DNA of 64,000 nucleotides from Dermacentor variabilis (Eukaryota > Arthropoda > Arachnida > Ixodida > Ixodidae), in assembly GCF_050947875.1 (NCBI RefSeq), contig NW_027460401.1:496001-560000 (forward strand). Reading direction: 5' to 3'. How positions within the stretch are numbered: the stretch's first letter is position 1; each line of letters starts with the position of its first letter. A program made the translations under genes and the position numbers. Shown in pieces: positions 11,462 to 21,949 of the stretch. A model generated the notes under the pieces. That model was not told the origin of the DNA and did no database searches. It worked only from the letters and a program-made list of their open reading frames with translations.

Positions 11462-11960
11462 GCTATCACAGCTTTTTTCCAACTAACGCCAAATGCGACG
11501 TGTTACTTCAGCCGAGGCCGGCACATAAGGCACCAGCTCAATCACAATGTTTTTCTTTATTTCCATTATTTCGTTCTCGATAACTGAGAGGTAGCCTGTT
11601 CGAGGGCGCTGCTTTACGATACGGGTGGGAACACATTCACACGGTATTCTCTATATTTTGAGGTGTTTACTTATCAGTCTGACGAAAATTTGTACGCAAT
11701 TAGTACATCACTTAAAATACCGCAGTTAGATGTCCCTTAGCTGTGCCTTCAAATGCCTCATTGACACCGTGACAGTTAGGATGGTATGTCTTGAGTTAGA
11801 TAATTAATTAAAATTATGTCATTAAATCTCAGTAACAAAAAAATTACTGACAGTTACTCCACTGTACTCTAAACAATATGCACTAGGTTTTATTTGACTA
11901 ATGCATTGCTCTTTTTTAAATCTTGGTGCATGGTAGTTAATCGGACACCCAGTATATATT
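11462..11960 (-). mobile_element. 5' terminal region of the Tc1/mariner-like element
   Basis: This is the continuation of the minus-strand transposon whose coding remnant is at 7170-8300, displaced by the 8334-11456 insertion. Its outer end reads TATACTGGGTGTCCGATTAA on the minus strand, a terminal motif I associate with arthropod mariner-like elements. The interior is AT-rich with no open frame of note. No matching left terminus is seen near 7040-7170, so the element is probably truncated on that side. Confidence 0.55.
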
Positions 11961-14900
11961 TATGAGCTCTGCATAGAAGTGACAATGTTTCCATCGCAAA
12001 TAATTGTTGTAAATTATTAGAAATGTTTTTTTTTTATGAGTCGATAGCATTGCTTACTGGAAGAAGAAACAATACTGAGACACACAACATTCATGTGCAT
12101 TTCACACACCATTGATAGACTGCTGAAGGGGTCACAGAAGTCTATAGTTTTTTTTTTTTTCATGGTCAAAAAAGCACGCAAAGCAATTTGAAGCATGGTG
12201 AACATACAGCAACATATTCATTCCCTAGGCATAGGCTATCCATACCTTTAGATATAATTTTTAATTCGCTACCTCTATCTTTTCAAAAATATAATAAACT
12301 TAGTCCTGTGTGTATATTAATATATATTGCTTGTGTGCATGGTGTTTACAGTGGAAATTTAAAACAATGTTGAAGTGGGAAAATACAGGTAAGGCAGTCA
12401 CCATTAGTGACTCTAATGTACGTGTCCTCCTATGGTCAGAATTTACAGAAATAAAGCAAAAGTATGAATTGAAAGCCGTGCATGTCTGCACCAACAATGA
12501 TGCAGTAAGCTATTAGCCCAAGGAAAACTCCGGAGGGGGCGCGGGCCTCGGAGCTACCCCCCACCCGCCCCCCAGTCTGCACCTAGCCCGAACAAAACAA
12601 GCATAATTCTTATGCTTCTTTTGGCGCAGCCTTAGGGCAATGTTCTGCTTAAATGACATTTTAGAGCAAGAGGGCACAGAGCATTGCTCCTGGCACAATT
12701 GGCCCGATCAGCGCAGCTGTCCGACCACTGCACAGGCTATCACACACGTCCCCCGCTGTAATGCCTACGGCCGCTGTGGGTATTGGGATAAAGAAATAAA
12801 AAAATAGAAAAATTTACAAGTGGGTTCTCTGATAGAGGCTGTCATGAACAAAATATTTTTCACAAGTTTTTCCCAAGTCATTACAGAACTGAAAGGGCAA
12901 ACCATTACTCCCAAATGCAGGAGCACTGATCTACTACAAGTGCTGTTTTTGTGGTACAGTAGAATTTTGTATTGGGGGAATGCAAGAAGAAAAAAAAAAG
13001 CTTGGTAAATGGAAGTAAATTTTTTCAAACTACAGGTAAACGAAACTAAAAATACCACTGAAAATGAAACTGAGTGGCCAATCTCAGTGGCATTGTGACA
13101 GGCATCACTGTTAGCAACTTTCCTTTTCGCTTTCTGGTTTTCTCTGCTGTTCTTGGCATTATCACCAAAACAGCTTTTGCTTACTTTTGTTGGTGCTATG
13201 GTAAGTGTGGCTATACCGTGGTCGTAGCTTGGCACTTGCGTATCCAGGGGGGAGGTTGGGGGGTCCACCCTCCTCTCTAAAATTTTCTGAGGACCCCCTT
13301 TCCCCTCTTTCCCACGGAACAGGAAGTTTCAGAAAGTGGGCTCCGAAAGAGCGACATGGATGAAAGGGAAAGCTTGAATGTGAAAGCAAGGCGAGGGCTA
13401 GTGGCGGTCCGGAGGGGGTGTCATGGAGGCGATCCCCTCTCCCATGCACAGAACATTGCGGCCCCACTCCTGGCGTGCCTCTACCTCATTCCGGATTGTG
13501 TTAACCATAACTGCTGATGGGGGTTAAAAATTGACCTGACCACGTGACTCGCCACGTGCCCGGCTAAGAGAAGTACCGTGCTCCCCTAGTCAGTGCGAGC
13601 TTGGCCATGGATGAGAGCGAGACCGGGTCGTCTTCTCACATATGCATTGTGTGGGAGCAAAAGGCTTTGAGCCGTCATCGCCAAGCGGCGTCAGACCACT
13701 TTGCAGATATCTCCCAGTGAGCTGCTTCACTGGAGAGGGTCCGGAATGCAACAGGCGTCACATCATCGATATCAATGTAGCGACCGCGTTTGCACCCTGT
13801 CCGTTCGTGTTTCGACGCTGCGCTTGTTCGCGGCATCTCTTTGCATGTCTAGCACTTGTGTTTTTCCTGTGGCACAACAGGCGTCACACCGTCGAATGAT
13901 GCGTGTCTATCCAAGCCTAATCACAGTCATGTCTAGCCACCGACTTAGGCACAGCTGTCATACCTGTCTTAACGATGACTGTATACCAATAATTACAGCT
14001 AAATTAAATGTTAACCAAGTGAAACCAAGACTTAACCAAGCTTTCGCTTTGCATATCCAGGGTTAGCTGAGCTAAACCGCAGCCAATTTTTTTTCTTCTT
14101 CTTTTCCTTGTCTCTGACTTTCATAACGTTAATAAACTTGAGAAGGGCTTGCTGTTAGGCTAGTTTGTGCATGCTGTTAAAAATGAAAACAGTGCAAAAA
14201 ATAAGAGAAGAAGGACCTACAGAACATTGATTTGCACACGGCAAAATATATTGAGGATGGGGATACAGGGCCAGGAAAGCTAAGCTGCCACAACAAAAAA
14301 GTGGCAGGGCAGGTAGGTGAATGGCCTCGAAATGCACACAGAAACAGAAATACGTGAATGTTATGGGGCTGCCACACCATTTAACAATCCGGTGAATGTT
14401 GATGAGTGTGGCAGGGACTAACGGAAAATAATTTGAAGAAGGGGAGGGGGGGTACGCGCATAAAAGGCGTCAAGAATGAAGTAAACAGATAATTATGGAC
14501 ATAAGGACAGCGTCTCGTCACTGCCCGATTGCTCAACACAGTGATCAGTCGTGGCTTTAGCTAGGCCATGACCTTATCAGCTAGGCCGTGACCAGTCGCC
14601 TAGCTGAGGCTCCCCTAACCCATCATAACATATGCTGCTTAAATGCAGTGGAGAGCCCACCCTAAACATCTCGGCAGTTTTCAGAATAGACGGGTGCAGC
14701 CCTGCTTCAAACTGTCTGCCTCATCAATCCCGAGTGTGATCAAATAACAACCTGCATCAAGTGATGACAACAAAACCATGATTGCAAGTTACTTCCAAAA
14801 ATCTCTTCAAACAATTCAGACTGCGTGCCACCAAAAGTGAGTGAAACTTGCATCATATGATGCTATCGAAGTTCTAGCACAAAGCTCCATTCCTTTATTT

Positions 14901-15352
14901 TTAAATCAAGAATAATATAGCAAGCCCACAACACCGAAAGTGATAGGCGACTTGCAGAATAGTGCTCGCCCTCTTCCGTACGTAGCCCTGGCCGTACCAC
15001 TCACAAGATCTGGCTGGAAAACAACGGTTACCTCCACTGTTACCTGGGCTGCAACGAGTCTGGCCTGCAAACAAGAAGACATATGATAGTACGCCGTCTT
15101 CATTTTGTTTGGCTCTGTTTTAGTGCTGTTCGTTTTTCCGAGTCATGTGAAAGCTAGGCCATCGACATACGTTACATAAATGCATCAATTTGTAAATGAA
15201 ATTTGAGTTTTTTTTAATATCGTCATTTACAAAAATAGCCCAAGGATGATAGCATAATTTGATGCAAAATGGCTACATGCCTTAGCAATGAGAACCTTTT
15301 GTCAGAAGTTAAACAAAGCGCTATTTCGGCAATGAAAAAACATGCATTGTTG
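11961..15352. other. No supported gene (3.4 kb)
   Basis: I see no convincing coding sequence or RNA gene. It contains simple runs (poly-T near 12027 and 12148), a G/C-rich patch around 12533-12580, and a short GGGGGGAGG-type patch at 13248-13300. The stretch at 13600-14090 starts MDESETGSSSHICIVWEQKA on the plus strand but soon meets stops. It looks like decayed repeat sequence, class unknown. Confidence 0.5.
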
Positions 15353-15356
15353 TTAA

Positions 15357-16035
15357 AGGAGCCCTGAACTATCCCTCGTGCTTGGTGAAATAAGATAGTC
15401 CGCAGGTAGCATACCCTGCTGTGAACCTCTCAGCCAAGCTATGCAGTCGTACGTGATGTGTGGAGCTCGCAAGTGGCTCGCGAAGTCATCTTTCTCTCAA
15501 AGACTCTCTTTTCAACAGAAGGCCAGGTCCTCACTCTCTTCTAGACGCACTATTCCATCATTGGATGCACTATTTGGTCATTCCCTTAGATGGCTGCTAC
15601 TGACCGATAGCTGAAATCAAGCTATGGTCGGCTACATGGCATAGATACCATGGCCGCCACAGGGTGCCAACACGATTCCACTGGCTAAATGCGCTGCGGC
15701 TCCCTGAGGACAACCGCGTTTGGCTATATTTTGCGCATCATAGGTGACAAAGGCGGAAGTTGTGGCGTCTATGTTAACATCTAAAATGAAATTTGAACTG
15801 TGCACTACGGTGACATTTAGAAGGCGGAACGTCGCGGTCACGCTCCACAGCACCGTAGCCTTCGCAGTGCAGGGCATAGAAGGAACAGGAGCACAGCGGA
15901 GGCCATTGTTGATTGCCAATAACTCCACCTCTGCTGAGCGCATTTAAGTACTTTTTGCAGCAAACTATTTCTGAAATAGCATATTTTCACCTAAATGCCT
16001 TTCTCCACTTCGGTAAAAAGTGGTTCAGGGCCCTT
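15357..16035. mobile_element. MITE flanked by TTAA
   Basis: A 679-bp non-coding element whose left end reads AGGAGCCCTGAACTAT and whose right end, reverse-complemented, reads AAGGGCCCTGAACCAC. TTAA lies immediately outside on both sides (15353-15356 and 16036-16039). TTAA duplication is typical of piggyBac and Kolobok-type elements. No transposase is present. The terminal match is imperfect, so it is an aged copy. Confidence 0.7.
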
Positions 16036-16057
16036 TTAAAGAATTCTTGTCTAGGGA

Positions 16058-16091
16058 GTGCAAGGAGTTTGTCTTTGAGTGATTTACAACT

Positions 16092-16137
<46 letters not shown>

Positions 16138-16175
16138 TGGAAGTTGTAAATCACTCAAAGACAAACTCCTTGCAC
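16058..16175. repeat. Palindrome with 35-bp arms around an (AT)n core
   Basis: GTGCAAGGAGTTTGTCTTTG at 16058 runs to ACTT at 16092, and the exact reverse complement occupies 16141-16175. The spacer is an (AT)n microsatellite (about 16095-16134). It sits directly against the left side of the 281-bp tandem array. Confidence 0.93.
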
Positions 16176-16291
16176 TATATATATATATAAATAAAGAGAA
16201 AATCAAACATCCACCCATTCGTAGCAATTGCTACAAAGGAAACCCATACGGGTTCCTCGAAAGAAAAGCCTCATAGTTGAAGAAAAATTCG

Positions 16292-16364
16292 TCCTGGTCC
16301 GGGACTAGAACCCGGGACCACCGCCTTTCCAGGGCAGCCGCTCTACCATCTGAGCTAACCAGGC
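16292..16364 (-). pseudogene. tRNA-like segment, unit 1
   Basis: Seventy-three bases fold as a tRNA: acceptor GCCTGGT/ACCAGGA (6 of 7 pairs), TA linker, D stem GCTC/GAGC, anticodon stem CTGCC/GGCGG, loop CTGGAAA (anticodon position GGA), T stem CCGGG/CCCGG with loop TTCTAGT. The first acceptor pair is mismatched. The variable loop is short although GGA would be serine, which normally has a long arm. It is therefore best treated as a tRNA-derived sequence inside a repeat, not a working gene. Confidence 0.7.
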
Positions 16365-16572
16365 GGCTAGCCGATTGCAGGGCGAAGTCGAATATGTCGA
16401 CAACACGAAGCAAAGGCAAGAGTTTGACATAGTAGTTCTGCGGAAACCCACAAGGTGGAGAGAAGTAATGAATAAAGAGAAAATCAAACATCCACCCATT
16501 CGTAGCAATTGCTACAAAGGAAACCCATACGGGTTCCTCGAAAGAAAAGCCTCATAGTTGAAGAAAAATTCG

Positions 16573-16645
16573 TCCTGGTCCGGGACTAGAACCCGGGACC
16601 ACCGCCTTTCCGGGGCAGCCGCTCTACCATCTGAGCTAACCAGGC
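16573..16645 (-). pseudogene. tRNA-like segment, unit 2
   Basis: Same fold as unit 1. The anticodon loop is CCGGAAA, with C at the normally invariant U33 position, further evidence against a functional tRNA. Confidence 0.7.
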
Positions 16646-16853
16646 GGCTAGCCGATGGCAGGGCGAAGTCGAATATGTCGACAACACGAAGCAAAGGCAA
16701 GAGTTTGACATAGTAGTTCTGCGGAAACCCGCAAGGTGGAGAGAAGTAATGAATGAAGAGAAAATCAAACATCCACCCATTCGTAGCAATTGCTACAAAG
16801 GAAACCCATACGGGTTCCTCGAAAGAAAAGCCTCATAGTTGAAGAAAAATTCG

Positions 16854-16926
16854 TCCTGGTCCGGGACTAGAACCCGGGACCACCGCCTTTCCGGGGCAGC
16901 CGCTCTACCATCTGAGATAACCAGGC
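16854..16926 (-). pseudogene. tRNA-like segment, unit 3
   Basis: Same as unit 2, with one extra change in the D stem (TATC instead of AGCTC pairing). A fourth, truncated copy begins at 17135 and ends at about 17180 in the anticodon region. Confidence 0.68.
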
Positions 16927-17710
16927 GGCTAGCCGATGGCAGGGCGAAGTCGAATATGTCGACAACACGAAGCAAAGGCAAGAGTTTGACATAGTAGTTC
17001 TGCGGAAACCCGCAAGGTGGAGAGAAGTAATGAATAAAGAGAAAATCAAACATCCACCCATTCGTAGCAATTGCTACAAAGGAAACCCATACGGGTTCCT
17101 CGAAAGAAAAGCCTCATAGTTGAAGAAAAATTCGTCCTGGTCCGGGACTAGAACCCGGGACCACCGCCTTTCCGGGGCAGCGGGTTTCCGCAGAACTACT
17201 ATGTCATATATATATATATATATATTATGGGGATGCACGATTCTCATGTGTCCCCTGATACATTGTTTTCCTGCATAGCTCCTGTCTCCTATAATTCAGC
17301 TTCGCCGCATGGCTTTATGGCAGCAGTCGTCGGTGTGCTTGCAGGGTAGTACGAGAGATCGTACGAGTGTTGCGCTGCTAGTGCCACCTAACGGTGGGGT
17401 CAGTCGGGTACAACTGGGAGGACGCTCTTCCTCTTTGGCTCGGGATCGGCAAGTGGTGCGGATGTTCTGCGCGTGAGCTGATCCATGCTTCTGCAAGACT
17501 GTCTCGCGAGGCCTACCCCGGAATGGACGAACACGATCGTTCGAATGCACCACCGTTTGCGTGACCATACGCACGAACGACCAGGCGTTAGTGTCCAGCA
17601 TAGAGCGAACATATTCGCTTGCTATGCGGTCGCAGTGAGTCGGACTTCTGCGATTTGTCGCATGCCCATCGACATGTTTTGTGGATAGCAACTTGGCTAG
17701 TAGGCATTAG

Positions 17711-18010
17711 TGCCTGCCGGGAGGGAGACGTCATCGACAGGACGGCTATAAAGGAGCCTACAACGGAAGCAATCCCATACTCGCTCAGCAGCAGCGACCA
17801 CAATGCGCCGATCCTCAGCTAAGTCATTGACACGCTGTGCAGGAACTGCTTCAATTCTGTACAAGCGGCACCATATCAGCTGAAACGCACACTGCCTGCC
17901 GGGAGCAAGACGTCATCGACAGGGCAGCTATAAAAGAAGCCTACGACGGAAGCAAGCCCATACTCGCTCAGCAGCAGCGACCACAATGACGCCGATCTTC
18001 TGCTAATTTA
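17711..18010 (+). promoter_or_regulatory. Two tandem promoter-like 5' monomers of LINE A
   Basis: Two copies about 182 bp apart (starting 17711 and 17893) share TGCCTGCCGGGAG, GACGTCATCGACAGG (a CRE-like TGACGTCA-type core), a TATA-like TATAAAG (17747) or TATAAAAG (17929), and CATACTCGCTCAGCAGCAGC about 35 bp further on. The second monomer is followed by GTGCAGGTTGGT and the start of ORF1 at 18146. Tandem 5' monomers with internal promoters are known in several LINE groups. That these drive transcription is my inference. Confidence 0.65.
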
Positions 18011-18145
18011 CTGGCACACTGTGCAGGTTGGTCAATCCTTTTCAGTTAATCTCGCCTCTTCGCCTAAATCAAGTGTGCTTGCGGCTGCTGCTGTTGACTG
18101 CTACCCAGTGGATGAGCTAACATTACTCTTCCGTGTCTGTTGAGA

Positions 18146-19106
18146 ATGTCTGCTAAATGTCTTGCATGCCACGAAAAACTTACCGACGATGAAGTATACC
18201 TGTCATGCGTGGAGCGTGATTTTAATTATCACATAGGAACATGCTCAGGTGTTAGTGAAGCTAACTACAAAAAAAAAAAAAAAATCGGAGATTGCAAGGA
18301 AATCATGGAAGTGCGCTACCTGCACCACTGCGATTGCTCGAAGTGGACAGGGCACTGCAAAACAAAAGGAAGCTAGCCTTGACCTGGCAAAAGAAATTTC
18401 TGACATACAGAGAAAGCTTACTGTAGTACTGGAAATGAAGGCAAGAGTAGTCAACATAGACGCTATCATGACAACAGTTAGCTGCATTGAAACCTCTGTA
18501 AAAACTGTCAGAAAAATACGATGATGTCCTCAAACGGATGGAATCCCAAAGTGCAGATATAGATAACCTAAAAAAATTCGTTGAAAAACTTGAAAAGAAA
18601 GTTGACGAAGAGGAAATAAAGAAATTGAGGCAGGAAATAAACAGTCTCGAACAGTACAGTAGACGACAAAACATTGAAATCCATGGGCTGCCTCAGCACA
18701 CCGATGAGAAGCGCGTCTGGAGAAAATCAACCTCCTGGCGTATGAACTTAAGATTGCTCGACTTTGCGAGGCTGATGCCAAGGCAGTGCATAGACTTCCG
18801 CTAAGGGGCAGAAAAGACACAACGAACAGGATTGCCCCTGTGCTAGTCCGTTTTTCCTCGCGTGTGACCAGGGATAAGTGGCTAAGCAAGAAGAATGAAC
18901 TGAAGAACAAAGAATCTAAGATATTTTTTACTGAGAACCTTATAGCTCAATATAAGGAACTGCTATGGAAAATGAAGTCAAAGGCAAAAGAAAAGGAGTA
19001 CGAATTTGCTTGCGTCAAGAATGGAAAGCTGTTCGTCCCTCGCACCCCTCATAGCCGGATTAGTATCAGGATTCTTTCCATCGAGTACCTAGAAAAAATA
19101 CTATAG
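18146..19106 (+). pseudogene. LINE A ORF1 (PHD-like zinc finger, coiled coil, RRM-like region)
   Basis: ORF1 of a CR1/L2-type LINE, an RNA-binding chaperone-like protein. The start at 18146 reads MSAKCLACHEKLTDDEVYLS and continues as a PHD-like finger (C-X2-C, C, H, C), but a run of 15 A at about 18270 shifts the frame. The last cysteines are in another frame (KCATC). A coiled coil follows (18538-18650), then LEQYSRRQNIEIHGLPQ, a signature of this ORF1 class, then NRIAPVLVRFSSRVTRDKWL and KAKEKEYEFACVKNGKLFVP. The stop is at 19104. At least three frameshifts make it non-functional. ORF2 begins 46 bp later. Confidence 0.82.
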
Positions 19107-19288
19107 GCATTCCAGAATGCAAAGGAGCTGCTTACCTGATGCCGTTATCCCATGGCAAACTGCATTTCCGATGGAGGCTATCACGACTTTGATTCTTTCC
19201 TCGAATGCAAGACACGTTGTGATAAGGAATTTTCTGTGTGCCACTTAAATGCGCAAAGCTTACAAAATAGAAAGGAAGCGATGGAAAT

Positions 19289-19577
19289 TGTGGTATAGTG
19301 TCTCCCCCTGCCAGATCTCCGTGTTACCATACATTTATGTTTTGTAGTAGTCCAGCTAGATGGCGCACCCCCCTTCTGTCATGTGACGAGCTTGGACCAA
19401 TCAGGAGGTGCCATCTGGAGAGTGGAGTTTTTTTTGTAATAAACGGCCGCTAGCAGGCTCAGTCCTTGTTAGGTTTTCAACAGGAGCAGTTAGCTCCGCG
19501 TCTCCCTCTCTGCGTCGGCGCTCGCCGCACGTTCGCTGGGCACGGGCCCCCGCTTGCCTGCTGCTCCCGACACAACA
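19289..19577. mobile_element. Solo LTR (289 bp) with 5-bp TSD
   Basis: TGTGGTATAGTGTCTCCCC at the left and CTCCCGACACAACA at the right give TGT...ACA ends. GAAAT is duplicated on both sides (19284-19288 and 19578-19582). Removing it restores the LINE A endonuclease between KEAMEI and QLIKHQ. An AATAAA lies at about 19438, as expected of an LTR. The parent retrotransposon is not in the window. Confidence 0.85.
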
Positions 19578-20519
19578 GAAATGTTTCTGCAATTGATCAA
19601 ACATCAATTTGACTTGATGGCCTTCTCGGAAACCTGGTTCATGAATGAAGGGGATGTTATTGAATTCACAGGATAAAACATACATCTGTTTTCCATAATG
19701 GTATGCGAGCTGGAGGAATCACAGTCTATGTGAAGGAACACTTGAGCAGCAGTGCCATTTCTAACTATTGCCAAATTAGTCCTCATTATGAAACAATTAT
19801 GATAAAATTCAACAGTACATTATGTGCAGTGGTATATCGACCTCCTTCAGGAACATTTTCTGTGTTTCTCGATTTTCTTGAAGCAATGCTAGAATGTTCT
19901 GTAGAACATAGTTCATCAGTTGTTGTCATCGGCGATTTTAACATAGGCACCTATGCTCCGATTTCAATAAGCAAAAGCTTATTGATATGTTTCTCTCATA
20001 CGGATATGAAAATGTCATTAATGTGCCAACAAGGGTAACAAATACATCTGGAACTCTACTAGATCTTTGTTTCACGAACTGTGACCTGACCGATATAGAA
20101 TCTGGCGTCTTATTAGCGGACCTGAGCGACCACTTACAAATCTTTATTTTTCGAACACACCTTGCTCAACATGCAACACGAACCTCGCACCAATCATTTA
20201 AGCACACAGTCATTAATGACGAAACAATTCAATTGTTCCAAAGGTTAACAGCAGAAACAAACTGGGATCATGTTTACCAATCAGAAGACCCGGTCGTAAC
20301 ATACGATTTCTTTATTGAGCAAATGACTGATATTTACAAAAAATCATTTCCAGTTAAAGAATTTAGGAAAAATAGCAAAGTTAGGAAGCCATGGATTAGT
20401 AGAACACTGTTAAAAAGAATTAAGGAACGTGATAGACTTTCTGCCCTATTTATAAAAACTAGAATTCTTAACTACCTGGGTCAATATAAGAAATTCAGAA
20501 ACAAATTGGGGCACGACAC

Positions 20520-20734
20520 TGTTGTGCGGGATGCAAGCATGGCTGGAAATAGCAGAAAGAAGCGAGTGATGCGTCCCTGAAGAACAAGCCACAACTGACT
20601 TTGTGTTCGTCCAGCCTCTACGGCTCGGTTGCGCACCCTCGCACCACTTCCCTGCACATTCCACGATATCTTACATAGTCAGAAGGGGAAAGGGTTTCTG
20701 GCTGCTGCTGTGCGACCGTGAGGCCCCCACAACA
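20520..20734. mobile_element. Probable LTR-like insertion in LINE A
   Basis: A 215-bp stretch with TGTTGTG at the left and CACAACA at the right interrupts the LINE A linker (FRNKLG before, YKNKFPCITNN after). I find no clean target duplication, so exact limits and class are uncertain. Confidence 0.45.
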
Positions 20735-21949
20735 TCAAAAAAGTGTGTCACACATATTATAAAAACAAGTTTCCATGCATCACTAACAACCCAAAGAAAA
20801 TATGGCAAACTGCGAACTACCTCATGTCAAAGGCTCCGAAGAAAGAGCTCCAAAAATTGAGTATTGAAGCCACAATCTATACTGGAACCTCGTTAGCTAA
20901 CAAGTTTAATAATTACTTTCTAAATTCAGGAGCACTTATTAGAATAACCACAGATAGTTATAGTATGGAGTGCAAATTATACATCCGCCCTGCCATTGCA
21001 GGCTCAATATATATGGCTCCCACTATGGAAGCAGAAATATGTTCACTACTGTTAAAATTAAATAACAGTAGTACTTCAGGAATCGATAATTTGAAAGCAC
21101 AACCCATAAAAGCAGTTGCGCATATTATTAATCATCCATTATCACACATATGCAACTTGATCTTAAGTTCAGGTGTTTTCCCTGATAAGCTCAACATTGC
21201 AAAAGTAGCAGAAATTCATAAGGAAGGCGACAGTGATGTCTTGAGCAATTATGGACCAATTTCTATCTTGCCAGTTTTCTCGAAAATAATAGAGCAAGTT
21301 ATCGATGTATGCTTTCTAAGTTAATTTCAACAAAATAATGTTATAGTAGAGCAACAGTATAGGTTTCAGAAATATAAGTCAACAGAAACAGCTCTATTAA
21401 ATATTAAAGATAGAATAATCTATAATCTTGAGCATAAATTATACACCGTAGGATTGTTTTGTGATTTTAGAAAAGCATTTGACTCCATTAAACATGATAT
21501 CTTATTGCAGAAGTTAACCAATTACGGGATTAGAGGGGTTGCCTTAGATCTAGTTACCAGTTACCAAACGAACAGAACCCAGTATACTGCGGAAAAACCA
21601 AGCTCAGTCTGATATTGGCATTATCTCGTTTGGGATACTACATGGGTCAATACTTGGACCACTATTATTTCTTCTCTATATTAATGACATTGTAAATATT
21701 CCGCTAACCCCAGAAATTATCCTCTATGCTGACGACACTAACACATTTTTTCAGGGGCTAAGATAGGGGACATAGAGAGACAAGCAAATACCTGGCTTGA
21801 AAACTTATCAGTGTGGCTTGGCAAGAATAAATTAGCTCTAAACACGAAAAAAACAAAATTTATTGTTTTTAGACCAAAGAGTAAATATGTGACAGACATT
21901 GCTATTGACTTTCGGTGATCAGCAAACCAAACGCGTAACATCCCATAAT

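Larger units (their letters stand above)
16190..17183. repeat. 281-bp tandem array (about 3.5 units)
   Basis: Units repeat with a period of 281 bp. For example TCCACCCATTCGTAGCAATT recurs at 16210, 16491, 16772 and 17053. Units differ by only a few bases (A/G at the CCAGGGCAGC/CCGGGGCAGC site, AGCTAACC/AGATAACC). Each contains a tRNA-like segment on the minus strand. The last unit stops within that segment and is followed by an inverted scrap (GGGTTTCCGCAGAACTACTA at 17180-17199) and (AT)n. So both ends of the array are inverted sequence plus AT runs. Confidence 0.95.
19152..21949 (+). pseudogene. LINE A ORF2 (AP endonuclease and partial RT)
   Basis: From MANCISDGGYHDFDSFLECK at 19152 comes an APE-type endonuclease: VCHLNAQSLQNRKEAMEI, LIKHQFDLMAFSETWFMNEG, VVVIGDFNI, DLSDHLQIFIF. 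A linker and RT follow: FSKIIEQVI, DFRKAFDSI, GSILGPLLFLLYINDI and YADDTN at about 21724-21741, with the catalytic YADD intact. The pattern fits the CR1/L2 group. It is cut by a solo LTR (19289-19577), a 215-bp insert (20520-20734), several frameshifts and stops, and finally by the Penelope-derived unit at 21950. The RT thumb and 3' UTR are absent beyond it. Confidence 0.85.

Noticed and set aside
13642..14066. Protein-coding gene at 13.6-14.1 kb
   Set aside because: Overlapping frames are short, with stops, and the sequence looks like a decayed repeat.
16079..16276. Coding frames across the AT microsatellite
   Set aside because: They translate the (AT)n run into YIYIYI and are artefacts.
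16190..17183. CRISPR array or functional tRNA cluster
   Set aside because: Period 281 bp with nearly identical units and no unique spacers excludes CRISPR. The tRNA-like folds have acceptor mismatch, C33 in later units and an isotype/variable-arm conflict, so they are treated as tRNA-derived.
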